DNA of 64,000 nt from Legionella tucsonensis (GCF_001468035.1 NZ_LNZA01000001.1:124001-188000); one strand, 5' to 3'; numbered from the stretch's first letter, positions 46,436 to 55,692 are shown. The notes: generated by a model not told the origin, from the letters alone. Numbers and translations: made by a program.

Positions 46436-46879
46436 ATGGAAAAACGTTATTTATCCCCTTTGGAAATGCTCAATATAGCGACACAACATGCCTATGCTGC
46501 TGATTATCTATTGCAACAAATCACCAATTGGACTTATAGACAAACTGAGCCAGTCAGTGTATTAACCCCAGTAACTTCATTAATGTATCAAGCCTTTCAA
46601 CTGACATTGAAAGCTTATTGTTTGCATGAACATCGTCCGGTCAAAGAGCATAAGAATCTTATGGAGCTGGTTGAATTAAATAACCATTTAGGATTTTCTC
46701 ACCAGGAAATTATTTTATTAAAAACTCTAGCAAGGCAGCAGGTTTTCCTTAAGGGAACTGATTATGATTTATGGGAAAATCAGCAACAATTTCATGTTTT
46801 TTGTGAACAGATTCTTTCGCTTTATCAGAAATTACAAATGATGATGCCATTAGAGCTTCACCCTGACTATCAACAATAA
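46436..46879 (+). CDS. Small HEPN-like helical protein
   Basis: A 147-residue all-helical protein. The pattern AFQLTLKAYCLHEHRPVKEHKNLMELVE resembles the central HEPN motif (aieLaLKAll...tHdL..L), and R67-PVKE-H72 fits the Rx4-6H RNase signature of many HEPN domains. No MNT nucleotidyltransferase partner is adjacent, so it is not an obvious toxin-antitoxin pair. I chose ATG 46436 with AGGAAAA before it rather than an upstream start. It is divergent from the dus gene. The HEPN call is by pattern and is only moderately sure. Confidence 0.65.
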   Translation: MEKRYLSPLEMLNIATQHAYAADYLLQQITNWTYRQTEPVSVLTPVTSLMYQAFQLTLKAYCLHEHRPVKEHKNLMELVELNNHLGFSHQEIILLKTLARQQVFLKGTDYDLWENQQQFHVFCEQILSLYQKLQMMMPLELHPDYQQ

Positions 46880-47125
46880 TATAGCCTGAGCGGGCCATAA
46901 GCATAACGGAGATTCTGGACATAGATCAAACTTCTTAACCCCAATTATGGCTTTTCCTTCTCACTACAATTCTGCTCCAAACAAGGATACAGTAACCCAG
47001 TCCAAGGCATTATTGATCAATTTTTAAACAAAAAATCATCTACATACTTGGCATCGAGTGCAATTCACGCTAGGATAGTTTTTTATTTAAATCCTGTCGA
47101 TGTTATTTATATTAAGGTAGAAACT

Positions 47126-48127
47126 ATGGAGCAAGTAGAAGACAATAAGACTGGAAATGCTGTGCAACATCAAATATTACAGTTAAGTCATCGCTTAAAT
47201 TCGCAAATTCTAGGTCAGAATGGATTAATTTCACGTTTACTCATTGCCCTACTTGCGGATGGCCATTTATTAGTTGAGGGAGCACCTGGATTGGCAAAAA
47301 CACGGGCAGTTAAAGAACTGTCAGATGGAGTTGAAGGTAATTTTCATCGCATCCAGTTTACCCCTGATTTATTGCCCGGAGATTTAACGGGTACCGATGT
47401 ATACCATCCACAAAATGGTTCTTTTGTATTTCAACCAGGTCCTATATTCCATCACTTGCTTTTGGCAGATGAAATTAACCGTGCTCCAGCGAAAGTACAA
47501 TCCGCTTTACTTGAGGCAATGGCTGAAAGACAAGTTACTATAGGAGGCAAAACCTATCCTTTGCCTGAGTTATTTTTGGTAATGGCAACACAAAACCCCA
47601 TTGAGCAGGAGGGAACTTATCCCTTGCCCGAAGCACAATTGGACCGATTTTTGATGTATGTAAAAATTAGTTATCCTGATGCCAAGATCGAGCATGATAT
47701 TTTAGCTTTATCACGCAAAGAAGCCTTAGGCGCAGCTATGGCCACTAAACCTGCTGTATCAGAAAAATTATCACAAAAAACATTATTTGAAGCACGTAAA
47801 CAAGTACTCAATGTTCATACAAGTGAAGCATTAGAAAATTATCTGGTCCAGTTAGTAGTAGCAACACGAAATCCTGGTGTATACAGTGAAGAGTTGAGTC
47901 GTTGGTTACGCTTTGGTGCCAGCCCGCGTGCCACAATTGCTTTAGATCGTTGTTCTAAAGCTCATGCCTGGCTTTGCGGAAGGGATTATGTTACTCCAGA
48001 TGACATTCATGTAATTGCTCATGATGTATTACGACATCGAATTTTATTAAGCTTTGAAGCTGAAGCAGAAGGAATCAATAGTGATGATTTTATTGACTCC
48101 TTATTACGTTTAGTTGCTGTTCCGTAG
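47126..48127 (+). CDS. MoxR-family AAA+ ATPase
   Basis: A 333-residue AAA+ protein. Walker A is VEGAPGLAKTRAVKEL and Walker B LLADEINRAPAKVQSALLEAM; the sensor region ATQNPIEQEGTYPLPEAQLDRF is the MoxR signature. MoxR proteins act as chaperones for von Willebrand factor A partners. I chose ATG 47126 with AAGGTAG before it. It opens the moxR-DUF58-DUF4381-batA-B-C-D operon, separated from DUF58 by 118 bp that contain a repeat remnant. Confidence 0.95.
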   Translation: MEQVEDNKTGNAVQHQILQLSHRLNSQILGQNGLISRLLIALLADGHLLVEGAPGLAKTRAVKELSDGVEGNFHRIQFTPDLLPGDLTGTDVYHPQNGSFVFQPGPIFHHLLLADEINRAPAKVQSALLEAMAERQVTIGGKTYPLPELFLVMATQNPIEQEGTYPLPEAQLDRFLMYVKISYPDAKIEHDILALSRKEALGAAMATKPAVSEKLSQKTLFEARKQVLNVHTSEALENYLVQLVVATRNPGVYSEELSRWLRFGASPRATIALDRCSKAHAWLCGRDYVTPDDIHVIAHDVLRHRILLSFEAEAEGINSDDFIDSLLRLVAVP

Positions 48128-48197
48128 CCGGGCGCAGCGGAACCCAGGATCAGGGTAAATTGATAAACCAGGTTACGGCGTTGTCTTCACCAAGGTA
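48124..48197. repeat. GTAGCCGGGCGCAGCGGAACCC repeat remnant inside the moxR operon
   Basis: GTAGCCGGGCGCAGCGGAACCCAGGA begins on the last codon of moxR; GGTTACGGCGTTGTCTTCACCAAGG at 48171-48195 is a degraded partner. It fills most of the moxR-DUF58 gap. Confidence 0.6.
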
Positions 48198-48245
48198 TAA
48201 ATTACCTAATCCACTTAGAAATATGATGAGGTACAAGAGGTTTTT

Positions 48246-49157
48246 ATGGTTAACGGCGTTATTGCAGAATTAAATGAATTGATTGACTTAAGACGTTACG
48301 TACAATCCGTTCATTATCGTCCCGAAGGTAAAGCAATACGATCAGGAAATCATTTGTCCAAATTACGTGGCCGCGGTATGGATTTTGCTGAAGTAAGAAA
48401 TTATCAGGCAGGTGATGAAATACGCCACATGGAGTGGCGCGTTACCGCACGTACTGGCAGACCTCATGTCAAAATTTATCAGGAAGAACGAGAAAGACCC
48501 GTAGTGATTCTCACTGATTTTAATCCCTCAATGATTTTCGGTACTCGCATCGCTTTTAAATCAGTCATTGCTGCACGATTAGCAGCTCTACTTGCCTGGA
48601 CAGTGATCAAGGAAGGAGATAGAGTGGGCGGGGTATTCTTTTCAGCCACTGATCACAGTGAATTTACGCCGCGCAGTCGTGATATGGGTGTATTGCCTTT
48701 GCTGTCTTCCTTAAGTCGATACACTGATCAGACTGAGGCGCAACGCGAAGCGCAACCAAGACAGCTTAGTGACGCATTAGTACGCTTACGCCGTGTAGTC
48801 AGACCAGGAAGTATCCTGGTTTTGATCAGTGATTTTTACTCTTTGGACAGTGAATGCGAAAAGCATTTAAAGCGATTACGCTACCACAATGACATTCTAG
48901 CTTACCATATTTGTGATCGAGTAGAACTTTCTCCACCTAAACCTCAGCAATATGCTATGACTAATGGACAGCAAGAAATAATACTCGATACCAGCCTGCG
49001 TTCAGTAAACAGCGCTTACGCGCAATATTGCCAACAACGTATAAAACAACTGCAAGATCAGTTTCAACGCTTACATATTCAGTATGTTCAAGTTACAGCA
49101 GACATTGATCTAGCGCCATTAGTGCGTCAAACTTTTCCCAGGAGATCCCGTGGCTAA
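48246..49157 (+). CDS. DUF58 protein (VWA-related) of the Bat operon
   Basis: A 303-residue protein of the DUF58 family. GRGMDFAEVRNYQAGDEIRHMEWRVTARTGRPHVKIYQEE is the family core, followed by a von Willebrand-like fold that lacks an obvious full MIDAS (VILTDFNPSM). It is usually the first partner of MoxR. A GAGGTTTTT spacing leads to ATG 48246. The DUF4381 gene starts 8 bp before its end (GTG 49150). Confidence 0.92.
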   Translation: MVNGVIAELNELIDLRRYVQSVHYRPEGKAIRSGNHLSKLRGRGMDFAEVRNYQAGDEIRHMEWRVTARTGRPHVKIYQEERERPVVILTDFNPSMIFGTRIAFKSVIAARLAALLAWTVIKEGDRVGGVFFSATDHSEFTPRSRDMGVLPLLSSLSRYTDQTEAQREAQPRQLSDALVRLRRVVRPGSILVLISDFYSLDSECEKHLKRLRYHNDILAYHICDRVELSPPKPQQYAMTNGQQEIILDTSLRSVNSAYAQYCQQRIKQLQDQFQRLHIQYVQVTADIDLAPLVRQTFPRRSRG

Positions 49158-49635
49158 CACTGATCCCTTGGCACAGTTAAAAGACATTCACCTTCCAACA
49201 CCGATTGGCTGGTGGCCATTGGCTCCGGGATGGTATATTCTGATAGGCTTGGTTTTATTTATGGCAATCATATTCGCTTACAGTTTTTATAAGAAATATC
49301 GCAATGCTCTTGCCAAAAAACATGCACTGCTTTTGTTAAATACCTATCAAAAAGAATATAGTGAAGAATATAATGGCTCTCAAACCAGTGCGCATATTTC
49401 AGAGTTGTTACGCCGAGTAGCGCTTGTCTATTATCCAAGGGAGCAAGTTGCAAGTTTGCATGGAGAAAAGTGGCTTAACTTTTTAAATGAAACAAGTAAA
49501 GGAATTGATTTTAATTTGGTAAAAGATTTGTTGTTAGATGCACCCTTCAAAACAGAAGAAACCATGGATCTTAAACCCTTGTTCAACACAGCTCAACTTT
49601 GGATTAAACAAAGAGGAGTGCCATGTTCGAATTAG
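49150..49635 (+). CDS. DUF4381 membrane protein
   Basis: A 161-residue single-pass membrane protein: PIGWWPLAPGWYILIGLVLFMAIIFAYSFYKKYR spans residues 17-50, followed by a cytosolic helical part (ISELLRRVALVYYPREQVASLHGEKWLNFLNE). This is the DUF4381 pattern found between DUF58 and batA. It starts at GTG 49150 with AGGAGAT before it, overlapping DUF58, and ends 13 bp inside batA, so translation is coupled. Confidence 0.9.
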   Translation: MANTDPLAQLKDIHLPTPIGWWPLAPGWYILIGLVLFMAIIFAYSFYKKYRNALAKKHALLLLNTYQKEYSEEYNGSQTSAHISELLRRVALVYYPREQVASLHGEKWLNFLNETSKGIDFNLVKDLLLDAPFKTEETMDLKPLFNTAQLWIKQRGVPCSN

Positions 49636-50651
49636 CTAATCCTTGGGTTTTAATGCTCTTTCCTTTACCCTTAATCTTCTGGTTTTTGCTGCCCAGAGCC
49701 AAAGCACAATTGCCTGCTGCATTGAAAGTACCTTTCTTTGCTGCGATGGTCGACATAGCAGATCAGGAAAAACGTTCTGTTTCCGCACAATATTCACTGC
49801 TTATCCCAGTCATTATATGGTTATTATTGGTTGTTGCTTTAGCTGGTCCTCGCTGGATTGGTGCACCCAAGCCTATTGAACGTGAAGGTTATAACATCAT
49901 GATGGCTTTAGATTTGTCTGGCAGCATGGAAATTCCTGATATGCTCCTGCATGGCCGACCTGTAAGTCGTTTAAGTGTTGTAAAGAGTGCGGCCGATAAA
50001 TTTGTCCGTGATCGTTCAAGTGACAAAATCGGTTTAATCCTTTTTGGTACCCGTGCTTACTTGCAAACTCCGCTCACCTATGACCGACATACTATTCTCC
50101 TGCGCCTTGAAGATGCCACCGCCGGACTTGCAGGTAAAACCACATCTATTGGTGATGCCGTAGGTCTTGCTGTTAAACGGTTGAGGAATGTACCCCAAAA
50201 AGGAAGAGTTCTTATTTTATTAACAGATGGAGCAAATAATTCTGGCGTACTGGCACCGTTAAAAGCAGCCGAACTGGCAAAAGAAGAAGGGATTAAGATC
50301 TACACTATAGGTTTAGGCTCTGAAGCAGATTCAAGAGCATTAATCGGTAATTTTATGATGCAAAATGCTTCAGCAGATTTGGATGAAGAAACTTTAAAAA
50401 AAATGTCTGACATGACAGGAGGTCGTTATTTCCGTGCTACAGATACTGAAACACTACATTCAATTTATAAAACGATTAACGAATTGGAAACCATAAATCA
50501 GGAACAAGCTACAGTCCGCCCACAAAAAGAATATTATCCCTGGTTTGTCGGTTTTGCATTAGTGCTTTGTTTCTCTTGGTTAGTTAGAAAAGCAGATTTA
50601 AATCTGAAAATAAGCGCTGTAATGCCAAATCGGGAGGCATTAAAGTCATGA
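49623..50651 (+). CDS. batA: BatA-type von Willebrand factor A membrane protein
   Basis: A 342-residue protein with membrane segments at the N terminus (PWVLMLFPLPLIFWFLLP) and near 55-77 and the C terminus (WFVGFALVLCFSWLV). The VWA domain between has an intact MIDAS, MALDLSGSME, plus TTSIGDAVGLAVKRL and LLTDGANNSG. BatA/B/D operons affect envelope stress and oxygen tolerance in several genera. It overlaps batB by 4 bp (ATGA). Confidence 0.93.
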   Translation: MFELANPWVLMLFPLPLIFWFLLPRAKAQLPAALKVPFFAAMVDIADQEKRSVSAQYSLLIPVIIWLLLVVALAGPRWIGAPKPIEREGYNIMMALDLSGSMEIPDMLLHGRPVSRLSVVKSAADKFVRDRSSDKIGLILFGTRAYLQTPLTYDRHTILLRLEDATAGLAGKTTSIGDAVGLAVKRLRNVPQKGRVLILLTDGANNSGVLAPLKAAELAKEEGIKIYTIGLGSEADSRALIGNFMMQNASADLDEETLKKMSDMTGGRYFRATDTETLHSIYKTINELETINQEQATVRPQKEYYPWFVGFALVLCFSWLVRKADLNLKISAVMPNREALKS

Positions 50652-51577
50652 TTACCGATTTTCATTTTCTAAGACCTTGGTGGCTTTTAATGATTTTTCC
50701 TTTATTAGGATTAGCTATAGCTTTTTGGCGCCAAAAACCTAAATTACATGCTTGGACAGAAATTTGTGATCAACATCTACTCAGCCATCTCCTGCAAAAA
50801 AAAGGCCAAGGTCAACGTATGGGCTCGATGATCTGTTTGTTTTTAAGCATTCTGTTCATGATTTTGAGTATTGCCGGCCCTGTTTGGTATAAGCTGCCTG
50901 TAGCGACCTATAAACCGATACAACCCCGAGTTTTAGTTTTGGATATGTCGGACAATATGATGGCTAATGATTTAACTCCTAATCGTTTAAGTCGTGCTAA
51001 ATTTAAGCTGCATGATTTATTTGCTCACAAAGATGTAGGTCAGTTTGGTCTTGTGGTCTTTACCAGTGAACCTTTTGTTGTCTCTCCACTTACCGATGAT
51101 GGACATACTATTTCCTCTCTACTTTCTTCACTAACTCCAGATATCATGCCGGTAACTGGGCAAAATCTTGAGAGCGCCTTGAATGAAGCCAGTAACTTAA
51201 TCAAGCAAGCGGGTTATAAGCAGGGACAAATCTTGGTATTAACAGCAGACTCTCCTTCCAATACATCAATTGCCCTGGCAAAAAAATTAGCTGAATCAGG
51301 CATTTACTCTTCCATTATACCAGTCAAAGCAGATAAAAACCTAAATCCGCTATTTAATCGTTTTGCTGATGCAGGTAGAGGACAGTTGATAAAATATACT
51401 TCTGATTCAAATGACTTAGATCAATGGCTAAAATCCAGTAATAACAATGAATTTGTGCTAAGTAAAGACGAAGACATTCCACTTTGGCGGGATGAAGGAC
51501 GGTGGTTTTTAATTCCTGCGCTGCTGTTACTTTTGCCCGTATTTCGACGTGGCTGGATGCAGAGGGTAGTTGTATGA
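50648..51577 (+). CDS. batB: BatB-type VWA protein with altered MIDAS
   Basis: A 309-residue VWA membrane protein. Two N-terminal spans (WWLLMIFPLLGLAIAFW; MGSMICLFLSILFMILSIAG) and a C-terminal span (WFLIPALLLLLPVFRRGW). The MIDAS DxSxS is VLDMSDNMM, with Asn in place of the second Ser, which may weaken metal binding. Downstream motif FGLVVFTSEPFVVSPLTDD is kept. ATG overlaps the batA stop and batC overlaps its own stop by 4 bp. Confidence 0.92.
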   Translation: MITDFHFLRPWWLLMIFPLLGLAIAFWRQKPKLHAWTEICDQHLLSHLLQKKGQGQRMGSMICLFLSILFMILSIAGPVWYKLPVATYKPIQPRVLVLDMSDNMMANDLTPNRLSRAKFKLHDLFAHKDVGQFGLVVFTSEPFVVSPLTDDGHTISSLLSSLTPDIMPVTGQNLESALNEASNLIKQAGYKQGQILVLTADSPSNTSIALAKKLAESGIYSSIIPVKADKNLNPLFNRFADAGRGQLIKYTSDSNDLDQWLKSSNNNEFVLSKDEDIPLWRDEGRWFLIPALLLLLPVFRRGWMQRVVV

Positions 51578-52464
51578 TGCGTTGGTTTATTCTTTTATTT
51601 ATCTCGTTCTCATCCTTTGCTACTCATGCCTTTAATTGGCAAGACTTATGGTCCACGCCGGATCAACAAGGACGAGACTTAATGACAAAAAATCAATTCA
51701 AACAAGCCAAGGAAACATTTACACGTAATGATTGGGCTGCTACCGCAGCCTATCGTGCAGGCGATTACCAAAAAGCAGCTGAGTTGTACCGAGACTTAAA
51801 AAATGAACAAGGTTATTACAACCAAGGAAATGCCTTCGCCCATATGGGACAATATGAAGAAGCAATTAAAGCTTATGATAAAGCATTAGCAATCAATTCT
51901 ACAAATCAGGATGCTCTTTATAATCGCAAGTTAGTTGAAGAACTTTTGAAGAAAGATAAAGAAAAAAATCAAAATAAAGATCAACAAAGCAAAGATCAGC
52001 AAAAAGATCAACAAAACAAAGATCAGCAAAACAAAGATCAGCAAAACAAAGATCAACAAAACAAAGATCAGCAAAACAAAGATCAACAAAGCAAAGATCA
52101 ACAAAGCAAAGATCAACAAAGCAAAGATCAACAAAGCAAAGATCAACAAAGCAAAGATCAACAAAGCAAAGATCAGCAAAGCAAAGATCAACAAAGCAAA
52201 GATCAGCAAAGCAAAGATCAACAAAGCAAAGATCAACAAAGCAAAGATCAACAAAGCAAAGATCAACAAAGCAAAGATCAGCAAAGCAAAGATCAAAATA
52301 AAAAGAATAATCAGAAGAATAATGAGGCTCAATCTGAAGCAGAGCGAGAAAAACAACAGGCAAAGGAACAATGGTTGCGTTTGATTCCAGATGATCCAGG
52401 TGGATTAATGCGAGAAAAATTCTTACGTGACCATTTACGAAGAGAACGCGGATGGTATCAATGA
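51574..52464 (+). CDS. batC: BatC-type TPR protein with a KDQQS tandem-repeat region
   Basis: A 296-residue protein. A signal-like N terminus (MMRWFILLFISFSSFATHAFNW), then TPR repeats (YRAGDYQKAAELYRDLKNEQ; YYNQGNAFAHMGQYEEAIKAYDKALAI), then 104 residues of pentapeptide repeat KDQQS/N, and a C-terminal QWLRLIPDDPGGLMREKFLRDH. The TPR plus PDDPGGLLREKF ending is shared by BatB/BatC-type proteins of proteobacteria, usually with a Gln/Lys-rich linker; here the linker is expanded. ATG 51574 overlaps the batB stop. The repeat makes long spurious reading frames on the other strand. Confidence 0.9.
   Translation: MMRWFILLFISFSSFATHAFNWQDLWSTPDQQGRDLMTKNQFKQAKETFTRNDWAATAAYRAGDYQKAAELYRDLKNEQGYYNQGNAFAHMGQYEEAIKAYDKALAINSTNQDALYNRKLVEELLKKDKEKNQNKDQQSKDQQKDQQNKDQQNKDQQNKDQQNKDQQNKDQQSKDQQSKDQQSKDQQSKDQQSKDQQSKDQQSKDQQSKDQQSKDQQSKDQQSKDQQSKDQQSKDQQSKDQNKKNNQKNNEAQSEAEREKQQAKEQWLRLIPDDPGGLMREKFLRDHLRRERGWYQ
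51976..52287. repeat. 15-bp tandem repeat encoding KDQQS/KDQQN
   Basis: Twenty copies of a 15-bp unit (AAAGATCAACAAAGC and variants with CAG or AAC) plus one 12-bp unit at 51991-52002, 312 bp in frame. Order: one S unit, one short KDQQ, five N units, then fourteen S units. Codon 3 of the Gln and the Ser/Asn codon are the only variable positions, which indicates recent unit duplication by slippage or unequal exchange. Copy number likely varies between strains. Confidence 0.97.
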
Positions 52465-54125
52465 AAAAAATATTAGTAATTGCTTTTTTTTGTTTATTCA
52501 ATGCACTGGTCTATGCAGAAGTACAAGTGCAAATTGATCCTTCTCAAGTTAGTATTGATGATTCATTCAGTTTGATTTTAACTCAAGATAATTTACAAAA
52601 CGGAGGTGTTCCCGATCTGACTCCGTTACAAAAAGATTTTATGATTCTCGGCACCGAACGTCGTATGAATTACTCGATTATTAATGGACATACACAATCA
52701 TCCAGTGAATGGACTATAACATTAAAGCCGCAAAAAGAGGGTAAATTGACAATTCCTTCCATTAAAATTGGCAGAGAACATACCAAACCTATAACAATTG
52801 ATGTAACTACGGGTACAACACCAAAAAATACTCCCAGCAGTAATTCTCCAAGTTCACAGAAAAATCAGAGTATTTATTTAACCACAGAGGTTAGTAAAAA
52901 AAATCCTTATATTAATCAACAAGTGACTTATAAAGTAGCCTTATACAATTCCAAACATCTTTTAGACGCAAGCTATCAAGGACCTCAAGTAGAAAATGCT
53001 TTGCTCGTTCCTTTGGGTGATGAAAAGCGTTATCAGACAAAAAAAAATGGCGTGACTTTTCTTGTTGAAGAACAAAGCTATGCCATTTTCCCCCAAAAAA
53101 GTGGGCCCTTGAAAATAAAACCACCCGTATTTACTGCCTTAATTTATGATTTTAATCCTGAGCGGGTTAAAGCCACAGACAAGGCAATGAATATTGAGGT
53201 GCAACCCATACCTAAAGAATATTCAGGGAAAGTATGGCTTCCAGCAAAACAAGTCAAATTAATGGAACAATATGAACATTCTGACGAAACTGCCACTCAA
53301 GGTAACACGTTAATTCGTACTGTAATTCTTGAAGGTGTGGGCATTCCAGCTCAACTTTTACCTACACTCAATTTTGCAGAAATAGACGGTGTTAATGTTT
53401 ATCCCGAGAAAGGAAAAGATAAGAATCGAGTTACTTATGGAGAATTGATTGGCCGCACTGAGATAAAAGTAACTTATTTATTCAATAAAACAGGAAAAAT
53501 AACGATCCCTGAACTTAAACTTCCTTGGTTCAATACAGAAACTGGAAAAGAAGAAACAGCCACCTTACCTGCAAAGACATTTGCAGTAACTCCTTCATCT
53601 AGTACTGCACCCACGACAAACACAAACCCAGTTGACATAACTAAAAATCAGAAAATAATAACCCAACCCACAAAAGAAATAAATGAATCCACTGCGCCAA
53701 AACCATTCAATTGGGCATGGGTATTTGCCGCACTTTTTGCCTGCGCCTGGTTGGTCACTCTAGTCCTTTGGGGATGGCAAAGACACAGTAAAAATGCAGG
53801 AAAAGGTCAATATAAAACTGTATTAAATACTCTTCATAAGGCATGTATGCAGGGAGATCCCCAACGCACGCGCGATGCATTATTAAAGTGGGCCAGCTTA
53901 CATTGGCCAGATGCGACTATATTAAATCTCACTGATTTAACGCGCCTTGCGTCTGATGCTTCTTTCAAAAAACAAGTACAAACTCTTTCACAAGTTTTGT
54001 ATAAAAATAAAGGAAAAAGCTTATGGCGAGGCGATGAATTATGGCGCTGTGTTGAGCAGATGAAAAAAAATAATACGAACAAAAAAGAAAATGAAAGTGC
54101 ACTCCCCCCTATTAATCCTTCCTGA
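52461..54125 (+). CDS. batD: BatD-type periplasmic/membrane protein
   Basis: A 554-residue protein from ATG 52461, which overlaps the batC stop (ATGA); an in-frame ATG 9 bases earlier is less likely. A signal peptide (MKKILVIAFFCLFNALVYA) leads to beta-sandwich repeats (VQIDPSQVSIDDSFSLILTQD; PYINQQVTYKVALYNSKHLL), then one membrane span near residue 425 (FNWAWVFAALFACAWLVTLVLW) and a cytosolic helical tail. This is the oxygen-tolerance BatD layout. It ends the Bat operon. Confidence 0.93.
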   Translation: MKKILVIAFFCLFNALVYAEVQVQIDPSQVSIDDSFSLILTQDNLQNGGVPDLTPLQKDFMILGTERRMNYSIINGHTQSSSEWTITLKPQKEGKLTIPSIKIGREHTKPITIDVTTGTTPKNTPSSNSPSSQKNQSIYLTTEVSKKNPYINQQVTYKVALYNSKHLLDASYQGPQVENALLVPLGDEKRYQTKKNGVTFLVEEQSYAIFPQKSGPLKIKPPVFTALIYDFNPERVKATDKAMNIEVQPIPKEYSGKVWLPAKQVKLMEQYEHSDETATQGNTLIRTVILEGVGIPAQLLPTLNFAEIDGVNVYPEKGKDKNRVTYGELIGRTEIKVTYLFNKTGKITIPELKLPWFNTETGKEETATLPAKTFAVTPSSSTAPTTNTNPVDITKNQKIITQPTKEINESTAPKPFNWAWVFAALFACAWLVTLVLWGWQRHSKNAGKGQYKTVLNTLHKACMQGDPQRTRDALLKWASLHWPDATILNLTDLTRLASDASFKKQVQTLSQVLYKNKGKSLWRGDELWRCVEQMKKNNTNKKENESALPPINPS

Positions 54126-54255
54126 AGGCCTATTCCTAGATTTATCGCCAAAAAGATGAGTAACTGTTCAAGGGGGATGTTGAGTCTTAGGGAAAAGTCA
54201 GATTTGTACTCAAATAGGGCTTTCCGATCATAGTGCGTAAATGAAGAGAGTCTCA

Positions 54256-55500
54256 TTACATGGATGGATGTTCACTCTCTTTTAATATTTCATCCTCTTC
54301 TTTCTTCTTTTGAGGCCTTGTAATTTTTGCTGGAGAATCGTGAGCCGATTCTTCAGGCTGTATTGTTGTATGAATAATCGGAGCATCGGCTACGGTTTTT
54401 TCTAGCCGTTTTGCAATTTTTTCTATTTCAGGCATATCATGTTGAGTCCTCATAGCTGAAGTCTCAAATTCTGATTCGGTCAGATCATCTTTTTCCCTTT
54501 GAACATCACTATCCCCCGCATCGGATTCAGCTTTTTTTGTAACCGCATTCACTATTTTCTTCCCAAGTGACTTAAGCAGGGGATAAGTAACACGTCCAAT
54601 AACATAAGCAAGTGCCAAAGAAGCCGTTGCTGCGAGTATTCCAAATCCTACTGGAGGCAGGAATATACAGACTGTTGCGCCAATGAATGCAAGAGAAGCA
54701 AAAGCAATACCCACTGTTCTATCTATAACAGCCATTGTTCCCAATTTTTCTATTTTTTGCTTACATTGTTCCTGATCATCGTATATTTTTTTTAATACAT
54801 TTAAGTCAACTTTAATTTCTTTTCTTGTATTTCTGATTTCTTCTTCTAAGGAAGCATACTCCTCTAATCTACCTTCGTTTTTCGCTTTTTTTGCTTTTGT
54901 CTCCAAGTTTTCTAAATCATCAATTAAATAATTGATTAAATTTTTTTTGTTCTTAATCCCTTGTTCTATTTGTGCCAGCTGGTCTTTTAGTTCATAGCGT
55001 TTATAATAAAGCTTAGCTAGAGTGATTACACTCAAACCTAATGCCGCTATGGAAGTAACTAAGGCAATAATAGGTGCTGAAGGAGGGAATACAATAGCCG
55101 TGATAGTAAGCCCTAGAATCACTGCAGAGTACAAAAAACGAGCATTACGAGACAAAGTAATAGGTGACTTTTGTTTGGTTATATAGGCACCCAAATAAAT
55201 GCAGGGGATATAGATGAAATCTAATATACTCGTTACTAACTTAATAACGTGAAACCCAGTACTTGCTGATTTTGTAGAGTTACTTACATGCTCTGCTACT
55301 TCTACCATATGAGTAATTGCGCTCCCGGATCCATCTACAGAGTCCATAAACTTATTAAAAAAAGGAAGCATTCTTAATATAGATGACGCAATGGACGTTG
55401 GGGACGCTTTAGTACCCTTCATTGATTTTAATTTTTTTCTTAAATACGCAGCCGAAAATTCTTCGAGTCCAATTTCATCTTCAGTTTTATTAAAAAACAT
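54256..55500 (-). CDS. Membrane coiled-coil orphan with two TM hairpins
   Basis: A 414-residue protein of unrecognised family. Hydrophobic segments lie near 86-106, 120-163 and 258-302; the last two are hairpins around a coiled coil at 164-255 (YELKDQLAQIEQGIKNKKN; EEIRNTRKEIKVDLNVLKK). The tail is acidic and ends KKKEEDEILKESEHPSM. The hairpin/coiled-coil/hairpin layout parallels the 709-aa protein at 16570-18699, with similar Pro-containing turns (FPPSAPIIALV and MPISAPVLGIM). No signal peptide. A candidate type IV substrate by architecture and E-rich tail; convergent with batD and divergent from mnmG. Confidence 0.83.
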   Translation of the reverse strand: MFFNKTEDEIGLEEFSAAYLRKKLKSMKGTKASPTSIASSILRMLPFFNKFMDSVDGSGSAITHMVEVAEHVSNSTKSASTGFHVIKLVTSILDFIYIPCIYLGAYITKQKSPITLSRNARFLYSAVILGLTITAIVFPPSAPIIALVTSIAALGLSVITLAKLYYKRYELKDQLAQIEQGIKNKKNLINYLIDDLENLETKAKKAKNEGRLEEYASLEEEIRNTRKEIKVDLNVLKKIYDDQEQCKQKIEKLGTMAVIDRTVGIAFASLAFIGATVCIFLPPVGFGILAATASLALAYVIGRVTYPLLKSLGKKIVNAVTKKAESDAGDSDVQREKDDLTESEFETSAMRTQHDMPEIEKIAKRLEKTVADAPIIHTTIQPEESAHDSPAKITRPQKKKEEDEILKESEHPSM

Positions 55501-55692
55501 CTCTATCTCAATAAAAATTATTTACTTATTAACTCATATCATAACAAGCAATTATGATATAAACATGAACAAAAACTACTTATGGAAGATTAGCTTGTTC
55601 ATCCACACATTGAAACTAATACTTAAATTTAATGTTTCCAACATATTTGCTAAGTTTTTAAACAAAATTAATACCTCACTATTTCTTTAATA

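Noticed and set aside
51976-52287. The 15-bp array as a CRISPR
   Set aside because: Units are contiguous, in frame and without spacers, so it is a coding tandem repeat.
51899-52501. Two long minus-strand reading frames across batC
   Set aside because: They are translations of the KDQQS tandem repeat in other frames (LCFVDLCFADL and LLIFALLIFA patterns) and have no start context; they are artefacts of the repeat.
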